A program made the translations under genes and the position numbers. 64,000 bases of DNA from Leidyana gryllorum EB-2025a (lineage: Eukaryota > Apicomplexa), in the NCBI GenBank assembly GCA_048772705.1, contig JBLWGC010000182.1, positions 96,482 through 160,481 of the forward strand. Reading direction: 5' to 3'. Positions 10,901-21,109 of the stretch are shown one piece after another; position 1 is the stretch's first letter; every line of letters starts with the position of its first letter. The notes under the pieces were generated by a model. That model was not told the DNA's origin and did no database searches. It worked only from the letters and a program-made list of their open reading frames with translations.

Positions 10901-11848
10901 CAGCCTTTATTGGCTAAGGATAGGGAAGGAGAGATGCTCATCATGACCATCAACACCATGAGGCAACAATATGCTCATATGTACGAACAATGTTTCATCT
11001 CGGGCACTGTCTTTGTGGGCTTTATGGCTACGGCGGACATCATTGCAGACTTTGCTATGAGTGATCTCAGACGACGAGCACATATGCGATGCCTGGAAGG
11101 AATAGTTTCGGAAGGCCGAAGAAATGCCAGCACCAGATGTGGCTGCAACAAAGTCCACAGAGATGCGTGCGAAAGGCCAGAAGTCATCCAACAGCGAATC
11201 GCTGACCTCACCGGCTTCGAGGTCGAATGGAAGCTCTCAGCAGCAAGGCTTCGGGCAAATACCCGACGCCGTTGGACAATGTGTCAGGCACTATACCACT
11301 TTGTATGCTGCGGAGCGCGCTGGAACAAGAAGACTGTGGCGGTGAGTGACATTCAGGTGGTGCGATGTGCGACTCGTCACTTGCATTCGCAGGCACGGGA
11401 GCGCAGCACACGTCAAAGGAGATGGCGAATGTGGGTCAAAGCCCGGTGGACTTCACTTTGGAGCGCCCTGGGACCCCGTCAGACGTTCCCCGCTCTTGAT
11501 GACCTTCAGCTGATATGCGCATTCGTTGATGTTCACGAGGAATTACTACTGCGTGGAGACTCCGGTCTACGAACAATGCTTGGCCCTCGACTCCTCACTG
11601 CCTTTGAGGACCAAACGCTGAAAGCTAAGCTCACTGTACATTCTTTGATGACCCGATACCCGGATTCCTTCCCATATGCCATGATTTGCCACGCAGCGAT
11701 ATTTCTGCTAAATCTCAAAATTCAACTAACCGAGGAACAATATGAGAGGGGTTTACTGCTTGCAGATGACAAGGAGAAGATTTGTACGGTCCTCAAAGAA
11801 CAGCTGGTAGCTGTATCCAAATTCCACCCACCCTTCCTATTCACTTAG
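7917..11848 (+). CDS. Na+/H+ exchanger, CPA1 family, with long cytoplasmic tail
   Basis: Antiporter exchanging Na+ for H+ across a membrane. Predicted introns are 8310-8357, 8712-8754, 9039-9086, 9124-9174, 9280-9322 and probably 11342-11392 (in-frame, 51 nt, GTGAGT...GCAG); the product is about 1,215 aa. Diagnostic motifs are LYYVVLPILLYDAT in an early TM, ASTDPIAVINIL, the Asn-Asp ion site in SEALINDGSS, and LSWGGLRGAVCLILGLL near the end of the membrane domain. About 110 unusual residues with NxS/T sequons lie between the fourth/fifth TM region and STDPIAV. The tail of about 700 residues is Ser/Pro/Arg-rich, then helical, and resembles SOS1-type or protist NHEs only in length. No cyclic-nucleotide domain was seen. 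The stop is 15 bp before a tRNA gene. Confidence 0.88.
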
Positions 11849-11863
11849 TTAGCTACCCAAATT

Positions 11864-11935
11864 GGCTGCTTGGTCTAGTGGTATGATCCTTCCTTAGGGT
11901 GGAAGGAGTCCTGGGTTCGATTCCCAGAGCAGCCC
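11864..11935 (+). tRNA. tRNA-Pro (anticodon AGG)
   Basis: A 72-nt cloverleaf. The acceptor arm GGCTGCT pairs with AGCAGCC, with discriminator C. The D-arm GTC...GAT, anticodon stem CTTCC/GGAAG and T-arm CTGGG-TTCGATT-CCCAG all pair perfectly. The seven-base anticodon loop TTAGGGT places AGG at positions 34-36, reading proline CCU (and CCC after A34-to-inosine). The A-box and B-box (GGTTCGATTCC) promoters are intact. There is no intron. No run of four T follows for about 100 nt, which is odd for a Pol III gene. Confidence 0.96.
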
Positions 11936-12386
11936 ATTCTTGTTTGTGCACTTCGCCCTCTGTCAAGTTGCATGTCACGTAGTACGGGGTATAGAAGCCC
12001 GAGGGAAACCTCGGATAGCTGCTTAGTAGATCGCAGGTCGCGTTTTGTCAGCTCCTTCAGGCTCCCCTTTCTCAATCGCACACGTGTGCGAGACGGTGAG
12101 GTGCGTGGTTCCCTACTGTGTCGATCAGAACGTCCAGGGGACAGTCACCCCCAATTATAGTGCCTTCTTGGGGTACGATGCTACGCTACGCTGTCTATGT
12201 ATTCATTTCTTTCAAGGTGGGGTTGTATACATAACTTGGAAAAGACACATTGAGTTTCATGTGCCCGCGTTCTCAGCATTTTGGAATAAAGGGGTGCCGG
12301 AACTGCATTGATGGGTGCTGCTGTGAGGTATCACACGCTGTGGCCTGATGTGATAGAGGGAGAGCGCACTTCAAATCGAGCTCATT
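11936..12386. other. No gene recognised between tRNA-Pro and a convergent gene
   Basis: Short frames only (the longest about 88 aa at 12045-12311), with no family resemblance or splice partner. It probably contains the 3' UTR of the minus-strand gene that ends at 12387. Confidence 0.4.
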
Positions 12387-13759
12387 CTATGTACGTGCTG
12401 CAGCGGCAGTGGTAATGTGAGAGAAGTGCTCTTGGAAGATTTCGCGGATGGGTCGATGAGTACCTGGTACTTGGTCACTGGCCTTTGGCGATTTCTTCCA
12501 AGATTCGTTACGCATGTCCCAGGTCCATCGGGGTGTAAAAGTTCGGGGGGTGGTCGACCCTCGGCGGGGTTCGGGTTCAGGATGGTCGCGATCGATGGAG
12601 AAGCATTGTACAGCAGCGGAGGAGGACTGGTCCTGCTCCTTCGTTGAATCGCTCCGATAAAAGTCCATGACGTCTGATTCAGCATTAGTCCATTTGAAGG
12701 CGGAGCTTATGGACTGTAGAAATCGCGGCGGCTTCTGGGACACAGGCCCTGGAGGATCGTACTGATCTTCGGCTTCAACCTGACGCCTCTGCCGAGCTGA
12801 AGTGGGGCGTAAGGAGTCCATTCAGATTGCCAGAAGCAGTGGCACAGTCAATGCACAAAGTGTCACATAACCCGAGATCTTAAAAGAGAGGGAGTCATAC
12901 TCACCTTCGTCGCGTAGTGCACGGATATTGACGATAAGATGTGCTTCGAGTCGATGTCTTTCCTTGATGGTGGGGAAGTTTACCACACATTTAGAGTGAC
13001 TGGGTGACAGAGTAAAGCGATCTCGTAGAAATGTGTCAAGTTGTTGGGGTGAAGGGACGTTTTCGTTGTCATCTTCGTCGTTCTCTTCGGCGGTAACGCT
13101 CAAGCGAGAGTTGAAATCGCTCGAAAGGAGTCCGAAGGTTGCCACTCTGGCATCGTCAGTCCGCCGTATCAGGGGGTAAATGGCGTCAGCTAAAGACCGA
13201 TCTTCAAAGACCTGCCCATAGTTGGAGAAGGTGAGTCGACTCGAACCCTTTTGCACTCACTGCTAAGGGGTAACCGCCTTCTTGGGGAGACGTGAGCCCA
13301 ACCGCAATGTGTCGTGGAGTGAGTGAAAGTACCGCCGCGCATTTGAGTGACTTTTGAGGGGCAATGGCTGTCTCGTTGAGGGCCCCCAGTACAGCAAGAT
13401 CTATCCCCAGCCAGCGACCAAACGATGAGACCCATCTGCGGACCCATCCAACGGGGAGCTCGGTCTTCTCAAATACTATAGATGTCGGAGAAAGGCACAG
13501 TCGCAAAGCCTTTGCGTTTAACAGGGCTGCAAAGAGTGTTGGCTGCCAGAACAGAACGCTTGTGTGGCGGTTTTGGGGGGGCATCCGTCTTACCACTAGG
13601 CGCTGTCACAGTGCTGGTCACTCCCTTGTTGGAAATAGGAGTGGAGCCTACCTTGGAGTCCTGTCGTCGGTTCAGCGTCGTAGCTCGCGGAAGATTGGCA
13701 GTCCATTCTTCTGCTAACATGTGACCTTTTTTGACGCTCGGCGGCCCTTCACTCTCCAT
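12387..13759 (-). CDS. Hypothetical protein, four exons (about 382 aa)
   Basis: I do not recognise the family. Three introns (13527-13593, 13212-13260, 12797-12904), all GT-AG, link frames in phase. The N-terminal 55 residues are Lys/Pro/Thr-rich. The middle (residues about 56-240) looks globular, with alternating hydrophobic strands and helices such as GWVRRWVSSFGRWLGIDLAV and VVNFPTIKERHRLEAHL, plus an acidic insert ENDEDDNENVP. The C-terminal 135 residues are Arg/Ser/Pro-rich and look disordered, ending ITTAAAART. There is no signal peptide or TM segment. The intron before the last exon (108 nt) is longer than usual here. Confidence 0.68.
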
Positions 13760-13934
13760 ACGTACAGGGTTAAATGCCCTCTTTATATCTATACCCTACG
13801 TGACCCGACCTGCTTGCGTGAGTGACTGGGTGGGGGGTCATGACTGATGTGTTGGTCGATCTGACGACCGTTATAGCATAGGCTTTTGTCTGTGTATGAG
13901 AGAACGAAGAAGCTGGGCACTACGAGCAAACTAT

Positions 13935-14717
13935 TCAAACAGTAATTAGCTTTATGCCTTCTTTCGTGACGGCTTTGGCAACGAAAGTGGATTGAGAGAT
14001 GAGGAAACGCTCCCGTAACTCGACCACACATTTCTGCAGCAACTGCACGGCCTCCTCAAAGGTCATATCCTGAGCATTAGGGAGCGGCGATCAATTTGAA
14101 GAGCTCCCGCGACTCACCGGTTTGTAGTATCTATCCAGAAGACCGCGAATGAAGTGACCGCCATAGCCATGAGCCGCGTGGCTACTCGGGCAGATAGTTC
14201 CGAACCAGTCCAGCCAGTACATTTTAGCAGTATTGTCAGCCTTGTCCCACCCGGCTAGAATGGTGTCCACCTGGTAGGGTCCCTGCCTCAGAGCCTCTGA
14301 CAACTCGGTTCTGTGGAGCAAGAGTGGAAACTGTCCAGTCAAGACACCAAGCCAGCTCACCTTGCAAAGTTAGCAGCAGCATGAGGTCTAATACTCTCAC
14401 CGTGGTTCCTCAACCGGTGAAGGTGGAGGTTCCGTTGGATGTATTCGCCAAAGGCGCACCGGTCAGCAGTCTCTCCCGCTGTGGCCAATAGTTTATCCCC
14501 ATCGATTTCGTATATTTTGTCTTGGTTCTTCTGCACAGAGAAGACAGAATGTGGGGTGAGGTGACGCAAATTAGGGGCAGGTGGACCACTCCACCGACCC
14601 CCCCGCCCAACACAAGGGAAGGAGGCTCACCTGGAGGCGAATGATAGAGTACTGAACGTAGGCGTCAGTCGCTACCAAAGCAAAATCCTTAGTGGAGATG
14701 CCGATGACAGTGTCCAT
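13935..14717 (-). CDS. PSMB2: 20S proteasome subunit beta-4 (PSMB2)
   Basis: Structural beta subunit of the 20S proteasome core. Four exons (introns 14531-14630, 14311-14360, 14070-14117) give 194 aa, very near human PSMB2. Key matches: start MDTVIGISTKDFALVATDAY (family MxxxIGI), FGEYIQRNLHLHRLRN, the HAAANFAR segment, SHAAHGYGGHFIRGLLDRYY, and the C-terminal helix EEAVQLLQKCVVELRERF. As in the family there is no propeptide and no catalytic N-terminal Thr, so it is a non-catalytic subunit. A phosphatase gene begins 46 bp away in the opposite direction. Confidence 0.95.
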
Positions 14718-14763
14718 GGTTATCTTCAAAGAAATTTGGAGTTAGGTAGCATGAATTAGAGCC

Positions 14764-16355
14764 ATGTCGGGGAGGACAGGAGCAACAAATAACGATGAGC
14801 CCTCTAAGGTCTCCACGCAGACTGGAAACTCCACTCCCACGGTCAACTCCAGCTTGAGCGGCTTTGCTCTGCCATCTAAGAAGCTGGTGAACAAGGGCAA
14901 TGAGGAGGATGCAATGGTGTATGAACGCATTGACCGGGTGGTCCCTAATCTCCGAGATATATCTATAAGTGCAGAAATGAAGGATATGAGAGCTGGTTTG
15001 CTGTATAGAAGCGCCCGACCCTTCAGCACAAGTTTCGTTGCGGTTTCTGAGGTCTATAAGGATCTATTGCGGATACACACCATCATCGACTTGCGCGATG
15101 ATGACCTCTCGGCTATACCCGAGGAGCTGACCTCGCGGGCCACTCTCAGTCACTTCTACGAACCTTTTAGCGTCACCGCCAGCCGCCCCAAAACACCGAC
15201 TCCCAAGGAGGTATCCTCCACCTCCGCTCCTCCCAGTCCTATTGGCACCCAGGAAGCTAAGCCTTCCCCATCAATTCATGATGTTCCTGACTCCTTCGAA
15301 GATCCACCGCCTCCTCGCAGCAAAACACACAATTTCATTGCAAAGACAGCTAACAAAGCACACCGCACAGTGTCGCACAAACCCCAAACCCTCGTTGATG
15401 CTCAAGGTTTTCCCGTTCGGGATTCATATGTGGCTAAAATCCGTTCCCGAAGGCCCGAATTGACGCCTGAAATTGTGCAGGAGCTCGTAACCGACCCTCA
15501 AATGCGCCCTGTTTGTGATCTCGTCGCCAATGTGGACCCCAATCTGCCTAGAATGCTCATCGTCAATATCTTCGAGTAGGTGTACACGATCGATGGCTAT
15601 GGACACAATGGTCTCTCTCTGTTCCTCCAGTACTCCAGAGTTCAAGAAAAGGGTAATGGAGACTGTCACTGCATCACCGTACCTGCCAATGATTGCTATG
15701 GCCAAGATGACAGACAAACTCACAGGGACAGCTTACGCTCCCTTCTACTTTTGTAAATACATCATCTCGGCCCACGATCTCTACGACTCTTACGTGCAGA
15801 TGCTTCAATGCTGTAAGTCTCGCAACTGCTTTGACTGGCGCAATCATTCGTTCTTACACCTCAATTGCTTCCTCCTGCCCCACCTCACTTCTCTCTCCGA
15901 TCTGTAGGTGGAACGAACTTTGCGCTAGCCATGAAGTTAGTGGCTCTGGCAACGCGTCCTGTGTTATTCCACTGTTCACTGGGCAAAGACCGAACCGGTC
16001 TCTTGTCAATGCTGATATTGTCAGTGTTGGGAGCACATCCCTCAGGGATCATCTTTGACTTCACATTAACATCGATGCAAGCCAACGAAGAATTCCGAGC
16101 ATACATACAAAAGTAAGCTATCTTCCAACATTGGTGTCGCACAAATGTTGTCTTGACAGATTTGTAGTGGAGTATTCTGGACTGCCAAAAGGCTTTGGGG
16201 ATGCATCGGTAGACGCTATAGGGCGCACTCTTGATTATCTGCGGAACACACACGGCTCAGTCACCAATTACTTGGATACCATCGGTTTTACGGCCCCCTG
16301 GAGAGCGTTGCTTCGCCGAAGATATCTTTCGACACCTTCCACAACGGGTTCTTAG
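14764..16355 (+). CDS. Tyrosine/dual-specificity phosphatase, Y_phosphatase3-like
   Basis: Predicted 464-aa cysteine-based phosphatase, with introns 15576-15630, 15813-15907 and 16113-16159. The N-terminal part carries the family opening MRAGLLYRSARPF and the strand-turn IHTIIDLRDDDL. The catalytic P-loop HCSLGKDRTGLLSML (Cys nucleophile, Arg six residues later) lies in the third exon, followed by a helical C-terminus. Between them sits a Pro/Ser/Thr-rich insert of roughly 100 residues (about residues 140-240), so the domain is split. Proteins with HCxxGKDRTG dephosphorylate phosphotyrosine, phosphoinositides or inositol pyrophosphates; the substrate cannot be told here. The start is the first ATG, 46 bp from the divergent PSMB2 start. 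Confidence 0.85.
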
Positions 16356-16374
16356 AAAGAAAGCATTGTTTTCC

Positions 16375-16668
16375 ATGACCATGTTGTGTGCTGTGGACGA
16401 AAACACCTTCTTCCTCTGTAACCCCCCCGCCGACCCCTGGGCAGAGATCGTCTGGCCAGCGGCCCTCAACATTCGATCGGTCCTCAGACTCAAGTGAGTT
16501 AGTTCACACTCTCTTCTGTCCATTAAGTTCTCTTCAATCAGGGACATCGCCCCTCCAGGAGCCCTAACTGAGGTACGTCCATCTATCGCCACTCAATTGA
16601 GTATCACTTATTGCCTCGCAGAGGTGAGAGAAAGCCTGCCTCGACATACTTTACAGAGCTTTGAATGA
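16375..16668 (+). CDS. Predicted mini-protein (64 aa)
   Basis: No family recognised. It starts 19 bp after the phosphatase stop. Exons 16375-16493, 16542-16572 and 16624-16668 join in phase using GTGAGT...TCAG and GTACGT...GCAGAG, giving a protein that starts MTMLCAVDENTFFLCN and ends RHTLQSFE. The final acceptor is one of two adjacent AGs; the upstream choice would stop after one codon. The sequence between looks globular (WAEIVWPAALNIRSVLRL). It could instead be part of the phosphatase 3' UTR. Confidence 0.38.
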
Positions 16669-16798
16669 CAGAAGATTGAATCAACTTGATAGCACACAGT
16701 TCCGATCAAGCCGACGCCAATGGCCACAGACTGCGAGAACACGAGGATGCCATAGTGCTCGACTGAGTCAAGCTGGTGCATTCAATGTCAGCGCGGAG

Positions 16799-17167
16799 AT
16801 GGACCGATCACCGATGTCGGCCGCTCCTTACCAGGTACAAGTGCGCGACATTGATGGGGGAGCCTCCCCGTCACCTTCTCCAGTATCGGAGGCGCAGTGA
16901 GTGTTGAGATGCACCGATCTTGTCACACACTGTCGTCCTTATAGGATCAGCGGGCGTTCGTCGGATCGCATCAGGGCTCTACAGGCTTCATTGGGAGGTG
17001 ATCTTCTAACTGCGCGTCATGGCAAAGCACCCCCAATGAGTGCCCCTTTTCTCGTGAGTCATCGGGTCGCATTTTCCTACCTTGGTTCTTAGCAATCTGG
17101 AGCTCTAACTGTCGGCTCAGCCGAGAACTTAAATGCATCTCTCAGTCCGTTGGCCCTGGTCGGATAA
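16799..17167 (+). CDS. Predicted small Ser/Pro-rich protein (93 aa)
   Basis: Three exons (introns 16897-16944 and 17054-17092, consensus GTGAGT donors) join in phase. The sequence is Ser/Ala/Pro-rich, with one helix-like segment SSDRIRALQASLGGDLL followed by KAPPMSAPFL, ending SPLALVG. The RIRALQASL-plus-proline pattern faintly recalls short capping-protein or WASH-complex interaction segments, but I do not claim this. Three consistent splice junctions in 370 bp support a real gene. MCM5 begins 105 bp downstream. Confidence 0.5.
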
Positions 17168-17271
17168 CTTCGTCATTAGTATGACATTTGACCGATCACA
17201 AAAGCTCTAGCTGTGTTACCTGTGTTCGACCGAAACTGTTTCATTGACAAAAAGTAGAGCTGCCCTTCGAA

Positions 17272-20029
17272 ATGGCAGGAACAGGTCAACTTGAACCCAT
17301 CGATACTCAAAGTTTGATAGGCCTGGCTGAGTTCCGACGCGGATTCGAACACTTTATCCTCACCTTCACACTCAATGGTCAGTTCATTCTAGATGGCACA
17401 CTCCGAGACACGCATGTGTTCCAGGCACCAACTATGTGTACAAGGATCAGGTTCGAGCCCTATGCGTGCAGCCTTTCCTGGCTTATATGACTGATGATGA
17501 TTTGACGGGTGAAGAAGCGGCCAATAATTTGAATGACGAAGACCCTGGCGAAGAACAGAAGATGATATTGAGTGTGAACACAGAACACTTTAAAATGCGA
17601 CATTGGGTACCTGGAAGCATAGATCAGTCCGGCGGAGCGGGTGGGCCTTCACAAGCGGCCCAAAGCGGTCGTCCTCAATATCACAATTGGAATCCTAATG
17701 ATCTGGCCGATCTACAACGCTGTTGTTTAGGGCTTTATGATGCCATGACTTTGCTTCCGTTTAAGTACCTGCCCATTGCTGAAATAGTTGTCAGGGACGT
17801 CTATGTCCTCTTGGAATATGCCAGTCGTCCTATGTTGCAGATCGGGACACAAGAGATCAGCTCGTCTGATCTTTTGGAAGAAACTTTCCTTCACGGTGTC
17901 GAGCGGGTCATCGGTGTCATTCCTGGTGCTGCCGCGCTCCGGTCTCGGTTGTTACCCTTTCAAGTTGGATTGCTCCACAGAGAGAGCCCAGTGCCAATCC
18001 GGAAGCTTAAGTCCACATCGATTGAGAGACTGGTAGTGATTCCGGGCATTGTCATCCAAGCAACGAGGCCATATCTCAAAGCTGTGACATTGGTGATCCA
18101 ATGTAAGGATTGTGGCAATAGGAAAGTGCTCCGCGTACCTCCATGGAAGCAAGGTACTGCACTGCCACGAAACTGCGACGGCGGTAGCTCCGCACCTGGG
18201 GGCACCGGAGGAGGAGGGCCCGGCGAAAGCACTGAGCGATGCAGTATGGATCCGTATCAAGTGATAGCCGAGGAATGCAAGTATATCGACGTACAAACCT
18301 TGAAGATGCAGGAACTCCCCGACGATGTTCCTACTGGAGACATTCCACGTCATCTTCAGCTGAATGCAACAAGTGCCCTTGTCAACAAAGCCACAGCTGG
18401 AAGTCGAGTGCTTGTATGTGGAGTCTATAGTGCTTTCGACGGTGGAGCTGCCAGAGGTGGCAACCGAGGGACAAACACCATAGAGTCTGCTGTGCGGTCT
18501 GGATATCTTCATGTATTGGGAATGGAGCATATTACTCGGGAGATGGTTTCTAATGTATACGATGTGGTTGGCGGAGGAGTTCCACGCAGTTTCGTAATGT
18601 CGAGTGGCGCGGGTTTTTCTGCTGCCGAAGTAGAATTGTTCCACCGCATGGCAGCTATGCCGGACATCATAGATCAGATTTCGGCCTCCATTGCTCCTAG
18701 TATTTATGGTGTCCCAGATATCAAGCGGTCAGTAGCCTGCATGCTGTTTGGTGGTTCCCGTAAGTATCTGGCCGATGGAAGCAGCCTGAGGGGAGACATT
18801 CACTTGCTGTTACTGGGTGATCCATCAACAGCGAAGAGTCAAGTACTCAAGTTTGTTGAGCGTGCAGCACCCATCGCAGTATATACGAGTGGCAAGGGCA
18901 GCAGTGCAGCTGGACTTACGGCCGCGTTGGTGCGAGATAACAGCGGGAATTATGCTTTGGAGGGCGGAGCAATGGTGTTGGCAGACGGTGGGGTGGTATG
19001 CATTGACGAGTTTGACAAGATGCGAGATGACGATCGTGTTGCGATCCATGAAGCCATGGAGCAGCAGACCATTTCCATCGCCAAGGCAGGTGAGAAGAAA
19101 GCTGTGATTGAATCCGTTGGTACCTGCCGCCCCCGTCAGGAATCAATACTGTGTTGACAACCCAATGCGCTGTGGTGGCGGCAGCCAACCCGACCTTTGG
19201 ATGCTATGACGATACCAAAGATGCTTCTGAGCAACATAACTTCGAGGCGACCATTCTGTCCAGGTGAGATTGTCTGGTCTCTGCGTCTCGTTATGGCAGT
19301 GTTCAGGTTTGATTGCATTTGGTTAGTTAGAGACGAACGAGACGTGGAGAAAGACCGCGTTTTGGCTCAACATATCTTCTCATTGTACACAGTATGTGAC
19401 TGGGTGTCGGTAGCTGCCTGCCTCAAATGGGGTGTCTCTTCTTCTTGCAGGGAGCTAAGGGCGCCGGGAGCAGTCTCGGTGAAGGGCCGATCCCTCTGAA
19501 GACTTTGCGAGCTTATCTCTCGTATTGCAGAGCACATTGTCACCCGCGATTATCCACGGAAGCAGCCAAGCGGTTGGAGAACTTTTATGTTGAAGTGAGA
19601 GAGAAGTGCCGGGTGGATCGGCGGAGTAAGAGGGATCAGATTCCTATTACTGTGCGGCAGCTTGAGAGTTTGGCCCGGCTGAGCGAATCATTTGCCAAGA
19701 TGACAATGAGTCCCCAGGCTACACTGGCTCATGTCGAGGAAGCTATCCGACTGTTCCGTGTGTCTACAGTGGCAACGAGTCAGACCACCATGGGTCAACA
19801 AGTTCTCACACCGGAGGATGTGGAGAGAGTGAAAAGCTGCGAGGAGGCCCTGTTGCAGCGTTTGCCCATTGGCGGACGGGCTGCGAAGACTACAATAGTG
19901 CGGGACTTGAGGATGCGCGGGTTCGAAGGCGGAGTGATTGCGAAGGCCCTGGCGATATTGATACAGCGGGGTACTTTGGAGGAGCGTGGCGATGCGACCG
20001 TTAGACGAGTGCAGATGGGAAGGATGTAG
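17272..20029 (+). CDS. MCM5: DNA replication licensing factor MCM5
   Basis: Subunit of the MCM2-7 helicase that unwinds DNA at replication forks. Introns 17378-17424, 19090-19139, 19264-19306 and 19392-19450 give 852 aa. Visible parts: N-terminal domain with TDDDLTGEEAANN, a C4 zinc site starting CKDCGNRK and closing with CSMDPYQVI, the hairpin region LQELPDDVPTGDIPRH, Walker A GDPSTAKSQ, the GKGSSAAGLTA loop, Walker B VVCIDEFDKM, and arginine finger SRFD at an exon junction. The winged-helix C-terminus ends QRGTLEERGDATVRR. It is about 100 aa longer than human MCM5, mainly from Gly-rich inserts in the zinc region (SSAPGGTGGGGPGES) and N-domain. The next gene starts 18 bp after the stop. Confidence 0.97.
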
Positions 20030-20047
20030 TCAAAAAAATCAGTGGGA

Positions 20048-21061
20048 ATGGAGCCAATTCCGTCAGTTCTGGCAGCACTCAGCGAAGGACGCAGCTTTCG
20101 ACCTCTTGAGGCCAGCAAGGGAGTTCGCAAGACACCGTTTACAAAGGACGGCGAGCGCGATGGTGGTAGACGACTGGAGGAGATCCCTCCGTTGTTCTTT
20201 TGTCTGGGACCCCACCAGTCCCATTCATCAGGGTCTGCCCTTTTCTCCATTGGAGACACGAGAGTCTCGGCCTCGATTTCTGGCCCATCACCCCGAGTTC
20301 TGCAGCAACAGCATACCAGAAACCCCGGAGGCGCTGTCAAGTCTTTTCACCAAAGTTTGGCTTCCAGTTTCCTGAACTCCGTGTCAGCAACGGCTGCCTC
20401 GCGCGTTGATGCCTCTTTGGAACTCAATATTGAGTTTGCCCCCTTCGCAGGGGCCTCGAAAGACCTCCACTCCCAACGGAGTGAGTTGCCTAACTTTATA
20501 TCAGCGTCTTTGCAAGCTGTGACCGGAGACTATGACGAACAAGTGAACGAGAAACAGGAGAACCGGGCGTTGGCAGAAGCCATTATGGAGACACTGCGGT
20601 CGACGATTCGCACCAACGCGTATCCAGACACAACTATTGAGATCAACGTGATGGTTTTGAAGAGGACCACAACCGGTAGTCTGTATGCCACAATCATCAA
20701 CGCCATCTCTCTGGCACTGATGGAAGCTCGAGTAGCAATGAATGACGTATTGGCAGCGTCGGTTGCGTATGCGGTGTCTCTCCCCGGGGACTTGAGGCCA
20801 CGGGTGTGTTTGCACTTGGAAGACAATGAATTGGAGGCAGCTGCACAAGGGCACGCAAAAATCACCCATGTTGCACTGGGCCTTCTGACTAATCGTCGTC
20901 TAGTTGCATACTTGGATATGGTGGGTGTGGACTTCAAGGACCCAATAGATCAGGAGCTGCTGCAAATGGCTGAGAGCTCCTGTATAGCCATCGGGAGAGA
21001 ACTCGGACGATGCATCGAAGCAGCTGACGCTTCTTCACCGTCCACCAAGGACAGGATATAA
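20048..21061 (+). CDS. Exosome subunit, RNase PH fold (Mtr3/Rrp41 type)
   Basis: Single exon, 337 aa. The RNase PH-like fold is indicated by SGSALFSIGDTRVSASISGP (family GSA...GxTxVxxxxxGP), LNIEFAPFAG (compare FRRAPFAG in EXOSC6/Mtr3), a helix RALAEAIMETLRSTI, the strand EINVMVLKRT, and NAISLALMEARVAM. These ring subunits form the scaffold of the RNA exosome, which trims and degrades RNA 3' ends. Bacterial-type phosphate-binding and catalytic residues are not evident, as in eukaryotic ring subunits. Between the second strand and FAPFAG lies an insert of about 55 residues, longer than usual. Mtr3 is favoured over Rrp41 by APFAG, but not securely. It begins 18 bp after MCM5. Confidence 0.75.
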   Translation: MEPIPSVLAALSEGRSFRPLEASKGVRKTPFTKDGERDGGRRLEEIPPLFFCLGPHQSHSSGSALFSIGDTRVSASISGPSPRVLQQQHTRNPGGAVKSFHQSLASSFLNSVSATAASRVDASLELNIEFAPFAGASKDLHSQRSELPNFISASLQAVTGDYDEQVNEKQENRALAEAIMETLRSTIRTNAYPDTTIEINVMVLKRTTTGSLYATIINAISLALMEARVAMNDVLAASVAYAVSLPGDLRPRVCLHLEDNELEAAAQGHAKITHVALGLLTNRRLVAYLDMVGVDFKDPIDQELLQMAESSCIAIGRELGRCIEAADASSPSTKDRI

Positions 21062-21109
21062 AAGGGAGGGGCGGCGCGAGCTGCTGATTTATAGTCAGTA
21101 GTCTGTCAA

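Noticed and set aside
19360-19370. TTTTGGCTCAA, matching part of the dinoflagellate/perkinsid spliced-leader sequence (again at about 55569-55579)
   Set aside because: Both copies lie inside coding sequence and in frame with it (MCM5 exon 4 on the plus strand; antisense to the 1,397-aa protein). The upstream half of the leader is absent and no splice-donor context follows, so this is chance, not an SL gene.
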